From Deltaproteobacteria bacterium (GTDB lineage Bacteria; Desulfobacterota; Desulfobacteria; Desulfobacterales; ETH-SRB1), in NCBI GenBank assembly GCA_030262795.1, contig JAJSZO010000071.1, forward strand, positions 1-11,189: DNA of 11,189 nt, in the 5' to 3' direction. Positions 6,637 through 11,189 of the stretch are shown piece by piece. The notes under the pieces were generated by a model that made no database searches, had not been told where the DNA came from, and saw nothing but the letters and a program-made list of their open reading frames with translations. Numbering within the stretch: position 1 is the first letter of the stretch; the number at the start of each line of letters is the position of its first letter. Position numbers and translations under genes: made by a program.

Positions 6637-6666
6637 TTGACGCATGGAGTTGATTTGAGGTATATA
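6637..6666 (+). promoter_or_regulatory. Candidate sigma-70 promoter of the channel gene
   Basis: TTGACG (6637-6642) and TATATA (6661-6666) are separated by 18 bases. A second TTGACG lies eight bases further upstream (6629-6634). The start of transcription would fall near 6673, placing a repeat copy and the large hairpin at 6716-6789 in the untranslated leader. Confidence 0.45.
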
Positions 6667-6667
6667 A

Positions 6668-6681
6668 GAAACGTGGACGAA
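6668..6681 (+). repeat. Dispersed repeat motif copy
   Basis: GAAACGTGGACGAA, one base different from GGAACGTGGACGAA. It overlaps the likely transcription start of the channel gene and has the same orientation as the left arm of the next element, so either could pair with the right arm at 6772-6785. Confidence 0.7.
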
Positions 6682-6715
6682 TGTTTGCATCGAAAATGTG
6701 TTAACTTCATAACTG

Positions 6716-6789
6716 TTAGAAACGTGGACGAAATAACTTCTCCAAGTAGGCGCATAGCTTGTGGAAGCTATTTCGTCCACGTTCCTTAA
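6716..6789. repeat. 74-bp hairpin element directly upstream of the channel gene
   Basis: The left arm 6716-6746 starts TTAGAAACGTGGACGAAATA. The right arm 6758-6789 is its near-perfect reverse complement, ending in CCACGTTCCTTAA; the apical loop is about 11 bases. It is a compact version of the element at 2924-3136, sharing the CAAGTAGGCGCA segment found at 2950-2961. It lies ten bases before the channel start codon and would form a very stable RNA stem in the leader. Confidence 0.85.
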
Positions 6790-6791
6790 GG
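6788..6791 (+). promoter_or_regulatory. Shine-Dalgarno AAGG at the repeat edge
   Basis: AAGG lies seven bases before ATG 6799. Its first two bases are the terminal bases of the hairpin's right arm, so ribosome access may depend on whether the stem base is open. This is the only plausible ribosome site for the channel gene. Confidence 0.5.
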
Positions 6792-6798
6792 CCATTAT

Positions 6799-7797
6799 AT
6801 GTACGGAATAAAACATCTAATAGTATCCGTTCTATTCACTTTTCTTATTGTTGGTTTTGGTACGGCCGGCTACATGATTATCGAAGATTGGGGAATTTTA
6901 GATGCTTTCTATATGACCGTAATTACAATGGGTACTGTTGGATACGGCGAGGTTCATGAAATTAGTAACACTGGAAGATTGTTTACCATTTTACTTATCT
7001 TCTTTGGAGTTGGTTACTTTGTGTATGTCACTGGTGTTGTGGTACAATTTATGGTTGAAGGAAAAATGAGAACCATATTTGGGAGGAGGATGTTGGATAA
7101 AAAAATTAACAGATTAAAAGACCATTACATTGTTTGTGGATATGGACGCATTGGAAGGGTCATTTGCAAAAACCTGCAAAAAAAGCCACTTGGTTTGGTT
7201 GTTATAGAAAAAGACAGAGAGCTTGTTCCGCTAATGGATGAAGATAAAGTTCTCTATGTGAACGGGGATGTGTTGAATGAGGCAAATCTTGTTAAGTCTG
7301 GAATAAAGCGGGCAAAAGGACTTGTTGCTGTTCTATCTACTGATGCGGACAATGTATTTCTTGTCTTGACGGCAAGACAGCTTAATCCTGATCTTTATAT
7401 AATTGCACGGGCGTGTCAGGCCGAATCAAAGTCGAAATTACGGGCAGCCGGGGCAGACAATGTTGAATCACCATATGAAATGGGTGGTACAAGTATAGCT
7501 CAAAGGATACTTCGCCCCGCAGTGACAAGCTTTCTTAACCTTGCTTTTAGCACCAAGCGTAAAGACATTCAGGTGGAAGAGATACTCGTAGCCTCTTCCT
7601 CCACGCTGGCAAACGTTATGTTAAAGGATTCGGGCATTAGACAGCGGTTTAATCTTATAATAATTGCAATAAAGAAGTCAGATGACAGCATGTTGTTTAA
7701 TCCTTCTTTTGAAACAGTTGTCAAGGCTGGAGATACTGTCATAGCTGTCGGGGAAGAAGCAAATCTAAAGAAGCTGGAAGATATATTGAATCCGTAG
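6799..7797 (+). CDS. Two-TM potassium channel with cytoplasmic RCK (TrkA-N/TrkA-C) domain
   Basis: A 332-residue inner-membrane protein with the MthK/Kch-type layout. Transmembrane helix 1 is about residues 5-27. A pore helix follows, then the selectivity filter TVGYG (46-50), which is the canonical K+ filter, then transmembrane helix 2 at about 60-86. The cytoplasmic RCK N-domain begins near 108 with the Rossmann motif GYGRIG (114-119), with E137 at the end of strand 2 and NGD (155-157). The TrkA-C domain is about 252-332. Such channels are gated by ions or nucleotides bound to the RCK ring. It is a single-gene unit, divergent from pcm. Expression probably depends on the repeat-derived hairpin leader. 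Confidence 0.93.
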   Translation: MYGIKHLIVSVLFTFLIVGFGTAGYMIIEDWGILDAFYMTVITMGTVGYGEVHEISNTGRLFTILLIFFGVGYFVYVTGVVVQFMVEGKMRTIFGRRMLDKKINRLKDHYIVCGYGRIGRVICKNLQKKPLGLVVIEKDRELVPLMDEDKVLYVNGDVLNEANLVKSGIKRAKGLVAVLSTDADNVFLVLTARQLNPDLYIIARACQAESKSKLRAAGADNVESPYEMGGTSIAQRILRPAVTSFLNLAFSTKRKDIQVEEILVASSSTLANVMLKDSGIRQRFNLIIIAIKKSDDSMLFNPSFETVVKAGDTVIAVGEEANLKKLEDILNP

Positions 7798-7838
7798 AAA
7801 GCAGGGATCGGGGGTCACAAGAACTTCTCAATAGGGCG

Positions 7839-7967
7839 ATGCGCCAATTTCTTTCTGCTCAGGAGATGACTCGCTCCCAATTGGTGACTCTTCTGTCCTG
7901 CTCGCAACGATCCGTTTAGAGGCACCTTTCCAAATGGGGCTGCCTGCGTAGTTATAATTATAGTTGA
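7839..7967 (+). pseudogene. Remnant of a helix-turn-helix-like gene (N-terminal fragment)
   Basis: In frame from ATG 7839 the reading is MRQFLSAQEMTRSQLVTLL, then SCSQRSV, an in-frame TAG at 7917-7919, RHLSKWGCLRSYNYS and TGA at 7965. The part around the stop (TRSQLV..LLSCSQRSV-RHLSKWG) has the rhythm of a winged or HTH N-terminus (LTRxELxxxLxxSxRTVxRxLxxW). I recall similar N-termini in an unnamed protein family abundant in Desulfobacterales genomes. The fragment then ends abruptly, immediately before the tail of a second broken gene on the opposite strand. Both the identity and the reading are tentative. Confidence 0.4.
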
Positions 7968-7969
7968 GT

Positions 7970-8424
7970 TTATAATTCGTTTAGAACTGACAATTTTTCA
8001 ACTGAGTCAATTACCAATTTTTTATCTGCCGGATATTCCCTAAATAATTTCTCTTGTTTCTGGGTTAGCTCAGAATAGAATTTTGATTCAATTAAAATTT
8101 TGTATTCTAAGTGTAATTCTCAAAATAGCTACCAAGATCTCTTTCTCCCATAAACAAATATTTAATTCCAAGATCTGATGCGTATATTTTTTTCGGGGAT
8201 AATAACTTTTGGTTTGTTTTTCCCCAGCGCGGAAGAAGATGAATAAGATAAGTAGATTCAAAATAACTCAGGTATCTTTTTGATGTATCTGGTGAAATAT
8301 TTAGAATTTTACCAATCTTGTTTATGCTAAGCTGCTTGCCACTCCGTTCCATTAATAGAGTAAAATAATCCCGCACTATTTGATGATTTTTGAGACTATG
8401 ATTGGAAAAATATAGTGAGGACAT
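7970..8424 (-). pseudogene. Broken AAA-type ATPase with DUF4143 domain (C-terminal remnant)
   Basis: The frame 8424-8107 reads like the DUF4143 region that follows the ATPase in many prokaryotic AAA proteins: VRDYFTLLMERSGKQLSINK, KILNISPDTSKRYLSYFEST (wHTH), PKKIYASDLGIKYLF and LGSYFENY. It then stops. The other frame takes over across the same bases and continues LHLEYKILIESKFYSELTQK...EYPADKKLVIDSVEKL to TAA 7970-7972, which looks like the family C-terminus. The roughly 25-35 residues normally between the two blocks seem deleted, consistent with a frameshifting deletion near 8108-8115. The P-loop half is absent: the remnant begins right at the stop codon of the neighbouring phosphatidyltransferase gene. 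The open frame extends to 8487, but that extension lies inside the neighbour. Confidence 0.7.
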
Positions 8425-8426
8425 TC

Positions 8427-9065
8427 TTATAGCCGGGAGTAGATAACTGTCAATACCAAGGTGTAAACCATAAGAACATAGAACCATTTTCCGGCAAATT
8501 TGGGCGTTTGTACAGGGGCTAAATTAAACACCACAAGTACCATCAATAGTACATAAAGAATTATTGAAAAAACGGTATGATTAATAAAGCTTTCAAACAG
8601 AAACACAAAAGCAAGAATAATAACATTATTGTCTAATGCCAGCCCCATATAGGTTTTATCGTCAATCAGGCCAAAAATGTTGAAATAACTCAATCGGATA
8701 GCACTGGTGGCGACAATAAGAAATGCTCCCGGCAGGAACCAGGGACTGAACTTCCCATAGCTTAAGAGAAAAATAGCAGGGAATACTCCAAAACTTACAA
8801 TATCTATCAGTGAATCAAACTGGCCCCCAAAGGCTCGATGGTGATTTGTTCGCCCCGTAATTTGTCGAGCAATAATTCCGTCAGCCCAGTCAAATAAAAC
8901 AGCCCATAGGACTCCAATTATTGCAACAGGAAAATTGCCCAAAATAGCGTAGTAAATACCAAGTACAGCACATAACAGGCCTGCAAGCGAACAGATATTG
9001 GGAAAATCCCTTGCAAAAGAAAGCATTGTGGGTTGATCTGATTGTTGAGGTTTGGAATTTGTCAT
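8427..9065 (-). CDS. CDP-alcohol phosphatidyltransferase (PssA-like), 212 aa
   Basis: An integral membrane enzyme that displaces CMP from a CDP-linked substrate to form a phosphodiester, as in phospholipid head-group synthesis. The CDP-alcohol signature is complete: D59, D62-G63, A66-R67, G80, D84 and D88. The gap between AR and G is 12 residues here against the usual 8. DSLIDIVSFGVFPA (84-97) resembles phosphatidylserine-synthase-type members. There are about six hydrophobic helices (near 23-43, 46-60, 90-105, 108-125, 145-180, 190-210). It is last in a three-gene operon, five bases after the aminotransferase stop. The partner cytidylyltransferase suggests that the CDP-linked substrate may be made by the operon rather than being CDP-diacylglycerol. 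The precise substrate is unknown. Confidence 0.88.
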   Translation of the reverse strand: MTNSKPQQSDQPTMLSFARDFPNICSLAGLLCAVLGIYYAILGNFPVAIIGVLWAVLFDWADGIIARQITGRTNHHRAFGGQFDSLIDIVSFGVFPAIFLLSYGKFSPWFLPGAFLIVATSAIRLSYFNIFGLIDDKTYMGLALDNNVIILAFVFLFESFINHTVFSIILYVLLMVLVVFNLAPVQTPKFAGKWFYVLMVYTLVLTVIYSRL

Positions 9066-9070
9066 TATTT

Positions 9071-10186
9071 TTATGCTTTTCCGGTTTTTAAGTCCATTAT
9101 ATTAATTAATGCCGCGACTAATTTACAATTTTCCGCTTCTGTACGGCTGGCAATCCGAAGATAACGATCAGAATCCGGTTGAGTTTTGCCCACACAGTCC
9201 TTTATGTACATATTATGTTCAATAAATAATTTTCTCGTAATTTCAGGAGCACTTTGCACATAATCGGGCAGGCGACAGAAAATAAAGTTTGCATCAGGTT
9301 TGAAAACAGTCATACCTTCTATACCACAAAGTTTCTTATACAGACTGTCTCTGTCAGATCGAACTTGTTTGCAACTTTCAATAAATTCCTGTTTGTAATC
9401 AGGTAAAATCCGCAGAAACTCTTCTGCAAATCCGTTAATATTCCAAATATGCACCCCGTTTCTTATTGCTTCGGCAAACTTTGAATTTGCAGTCAGCATA
9501 TAACCGATCCTGAGCCCACAGATACCGTAGGCTTTGCTCATGCTTTTAAAAATCGCCACATTCGGGTATTTTTCGATTTCTTGTTCCAGGCTTATTTGAT
9601 CAGGGTTCTCTGCAAAATCTAAAAATGATTCATCCAGAATAAGCATGCAGTCATAGATTTCAAGTTTTTTTGCAAGCCGAATGAGATCAGGTTTGGGAAT
9701 TAACATAGATGTTGGATTGTTAGGCGTTACGACAACAGCTACATCAGCTTTTACAATGATCGCTTCCGCAGCAAATTTATCCACATCCAACCGGAAAGAT
9801 GGGAAATCAAGCGGAAATTCGATTGCCTGGCCTGGAGGCGCAGCATTTGCATATTCATTGAAAGAAGGCACTGGAACGATTAACTTGCCCGATATGTGAC
9901 CGGATACTATTTTTATTAGTTCTGCAGCTCCGTTGCCCACAACAATTCTTTCAGCGGACTGGTCAATTAGTTTGCCGATAAGCCCGGCAAGAGCATTCTG
10001 TGCCATCGGATAATTCAGAACAATGTCGTGAATTTGCTCTTTAAAATTTGCAAAAACAGCCTCTGGCGGGAAATAAAGATTATAAAGATAGGCATGATCT
10101 ATAAAATTATGCCGATAGTAACCACCATGTTGGCCGGAGATGAATTCATATTTTTCAGATTGAGTCTTATAACTATTTTGTGACAT
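9071..10186 (-). CDS. PLP-dependent class I/II aminotransferase-fold enzyme (HisC/CobD-like)
   Basis: A 371-residue fold-type I PLP enzyme. It shows GNGAAE (84-89, cofactor phosphate), TPNNPTS (154-160), DESFLDF (185-191, with D185 for the pyridine nitrogen), the Schiff-base K218 in KSMSKAYGICGLRIGY, and R226. This pattern matches histidinol-phosphate aminotransferase and threonine-phosphate decarboxylase (CobD) relatives. The N-terminus (HGGYYRHNFIDHAYLYNLYF, about 20-39) differs from HisC. It recalls the C-terminal half of nucleotidyltransferase-aminotransferase fusion proteins. It overlaps the upstream cytidylyltransferase gene by 14 bases and has its own AGGAA six bases before ATG. Either transamination or decarboxylation of a phospho-amino compound is plausible; no other histidine gene is near, so a HisC role is unlikely. 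Confidence 0.88.
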   Translation of the reverse strand: MSQNSYKTQSEKYEFISGQHGGYYRHNFIDHAYLYNLYFPPEAVFANFKEQIHDIVLNYPMAQNALAGLIGKLIDQSAERIVVGNGAAELIKIVSGHISGKLIVPVPSFNEYANAAPPGQAIEFPLDFPSFRLDVDKFAAEAIIVKADVAVVVTPNNPTSMLIPKPDLIRLAKKLEIYDCMLILDESFLDFAENPDQISLEQEIEKYPNVAIFKSMSKAYGICGLRIGYMLTANSKFAEAIRNGVHIWNINGFAEEFLRILPDYKQEFIESCKQVRSDRDSLYKKLCGIEGMTVFKPDANFIFCRLPDYVQSAPEITRKLFIEHNMYIKDCVGKTQPDSDRYLRIASRTEAENCKLVAALINIMDLKTGKA

Positions 10187-11039
10187 TTAATGTTCCTGTT
10201 GCTTCCCGGGGAGATGTTACAGTATTGATCAATTGAATGTTAAAAAAATCGGGCTGAGAAAGAGTAACACTTTCCGTACACGTATAATTGTCTGATGAAA
10301 ATAGTTTTTCAGCCTCTGCCAGATCTTCAATAGTGTCTATTTCATACCATGGCTTGCCGCCAAAAGAGACAATTTTAAAAGAAAGGCTGCCATCAGCAAT
10401 CATTTCCGCAAATACGATTTCGTAATAGTCATTTACTTTGCCATCTGAAATGTGCTTGTTTAATCTTTTTACAATACAATGCCACGAATTAAGTGAAATG
10501 CTGTAGATATTAACTGTCTTATATTTGATCTCACCAAAAGAGTCCGCGTTGCCTGCCAAAAACGCTTTAACCTGTTTGGATTTATTGATTATAACACATG
10601 TCCCATCCATCCAGGGTTGCATCTTTGCAACAGCTATTTTGTCAGGATACAGCATGGCATTTAGAAGTGATTCATCAAAAACAAGATCACTTTCGAGCAG
10701 CAAAAATGGCTCATTGATAAATTCACGTGCCATCCAGAGAGAATAGATATTATTGGTCGTCTTGTATAACGGACTGAAAATATAATCAATTGTGATATCA
10801 CCTACCTGATTTCCCAGAAAATCCCTTATATGATTTTCAAGATGTCCTGTGACCACAATCAGACGTTTGAAACCTTGCTGATTAAGATTAAAAATCAACC
10901 GTTCAAGTATCGACATGCCATTGACTATTGTCAGGCATTTAGGCTCATTCTTCGTCAAGGGATACAGGCGGCTGCCTATGCCGGCTGCAAGAAGTAATGC
11001 CGTGGTTATACGTTTATTATCAGGGTAGCTATGCTTCAA
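10173..11039 (-). CDS. Nucleotidyltransferase, LicC/PntC-like (probable CTP:phospho-amino-alcohol cytidylyltransferase)
   Basis: A 288-residue cytosolic enzyme of the sugar-nucleotidyltransferase fold. Motif I is LLLAAGIGSRLYPLT (15-29) with G20-x-G-x-R24, then EPKCL (32-36). NNIYSLWMA (96-104) and KYKTVNIYSIS (172-182) are features I associate with LicC (phosphocholine) and PntC (2-aminoethylphosphonate) cytidylyltransferases. The metal aspartate is D118 in LLLESDLVFDE, and the distal acidic pair is E233/D235 in KPWYEIDTIEDL. Residues after about 250 are a polar tail without motifs. Shine-Dalgarno AAAAGGAT sits about ten bases before ATG 11037-11039. First gene of the operon; the overlap with the aminotransferase gene suggests the two proteins work together. 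Confidence 0.88.
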   Translation of the reverse strand: MKHSYPDNKRITTALLLAAGIGSRLYPLTKNEPKCLTIVNGMSILERLIFNLNQQGFKRLIVVTGHLENHIRDFLGNQVGDITIDYIFSPLYKTTNNIYSLWMAREFINEPFLLLESDLVFDESLLNAMLYPDKIAVAKMQPWMDGTCVIINKSKQVKAFLAGNADSFGEIKYKTVNIYSISLNSWHCIVKRLNKHISDGKVNDYYEIVFAEMIADGSLSFKIVSFGGKPWYEIDTIEDLAEAEKLFSSDNYTCTESVTLSQPDFFNIQLINTVTSPREATGTLNVTK

Positions 11040-11058
11040 ATTTATATCCTTTTCTTTT

Positions 11059-11102
11059 TCACAAAAATATCAAAACAGCCCGCTATTCCAGCAACTTTTG
11101 TG
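11059..11102 (-). repeat. Core of the palindromic element, second copy
   Basis: Read on the minus strand, this 44-base block matches 3008-3051 at 38 of 44 positions by eye, starting CACAAAAGTTGCTGGAATAG in this copy. Position 3008-3051 is the centre of the palindromic element. The arms with GGAACGTGGACGAA are absent here. The block ends 20 bases upstream of the nucleotidyltransferase start codon, so it occupies that operon's leader or promoter. Confidence 0.75.
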
Positions 11103-11111
11103 CCCGCCCTA

Positions 11112-11135
11112 GTGCTATGCGGAAGGTGCTATGCG
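11112..11135. repeat. Short direct repeat GTGCTATGCG x2
   Basis: GTGCTATGCG occurs at 11112-11121 and 11126-11135, a 14-base period. The positions fit either tandem binding sites upstream of the minus-strand operon or slippage near a start of a plus-strand gene. Confidence 0.45.
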
Positions 11136-11189
11136 AAAACTGACGTGTCCGCTATATTTTTTGCCGGAACTGGAAAATCAGATCACTAA
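11131..11189 (+). CDS. Possible partial CDS running off the right edge
   Basis: ATG 11131 opens a frame of 19 codons (MRKLTCPLYFLPELENQIT) to the window end, preceded by GGAAGG at four bases spacing. The length is too short to judge by itself; I list it as a candidate gene divergent from the operon. Confidence 0.22.
   Translation, partial: MRKLTCPLYFLPELENQIT

Noticed and set aside
6607..6816. Minus-strand open frame of 69 codons covering the hairpin upstream of the channel gene
   Set aside because: It translates repeat DNA and overlaps the channel start; no ribosome site or family pattern.
8425..8487. N-terminal extension of the DUF4143 open frame
   Set aside because: This part is the 3' end of the phosphatidyltransferase gene read in another frame; DUF4143 similarity begins only after it.
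11150..11189. C-terminal end of an upstream minus-strand gene
   Set aside because: One minus-strand frame is open for eleven codons before TAG, too short to support, and the other frames stop at once.

Overview
The window looks like a chromosomal segment from a mesophilic, Gram-negative, AT-leaning bacterium. I would guess Desulfobacterota (Desulfobacterales-type). The evidence is indirect: the mix of an HD-GYP response regulator, a TypA GTPase, a YqaA/DedA membrane protein, a two-TM RCK potassium channel and a cytidylyltransferase/aminotransferase pair, plus many dispersed palindromic repeats between genes. No rRNA, tRNA, CRISPR array or intact insertion sequence was seen.

Layout. Positions 1-550 (minus) hold a two-gene unit: an unrecognised 134-residue protein overlapping by ATGA the start of a gene that runs off the left edge. 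Positions 724-2220 (minus) encode a REC-GAF-HD-GYP cyclic-di-GMP phosphodiesterase. Positions 2471-2896 (minus) encode the ribosome-rescue hydrolase ArfB, bracketed by repeat copies. Positions 2897-3463 contain no gene but are packed with inverted repeats. Positions 3464-5242 (plus) encode TypA/BipA, visibly more GC-rich than its surroundings. Positions 5290-6528 (minus) are a pcm-yqaA pair with no bases between them. Diverging from it, 6799-7797 (plus) encodes a potassium channel whose leader is a repeat-derived hairpin. Positions 7839-8424 are a graveyard of two broken genes. Positions 8427-11039 (minus) are a tight three-gene operon: nucleotidyltransferase, then a PLP aminotransferase-fold enzyme, then a CDP-alcohol phosphatidyltransferase.

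The three-gene operon is the most suggestive metabolic unit. Its enzyme types fit a route in which a phosphorylated or phosphonate amino compound is made by the PLP enzyme, activated with CTP and passed to a lipid by the membrane transferase. The exact substrate cannot be read from the sequence.

The other striking signal is a repeat family with the terminal motif GGAACGTGGACGAA. It occurs eight times (one degenerate), in both orientations, often as hairpins. Where copies abut genes they appear to supply working signals: the arfB stop codon, the Shine-Dalgarno of the channel gene and probably that of the HD-GYP gene. The central part of the same palindrome recurs just upstream of the lipid-headgroup-type operon.
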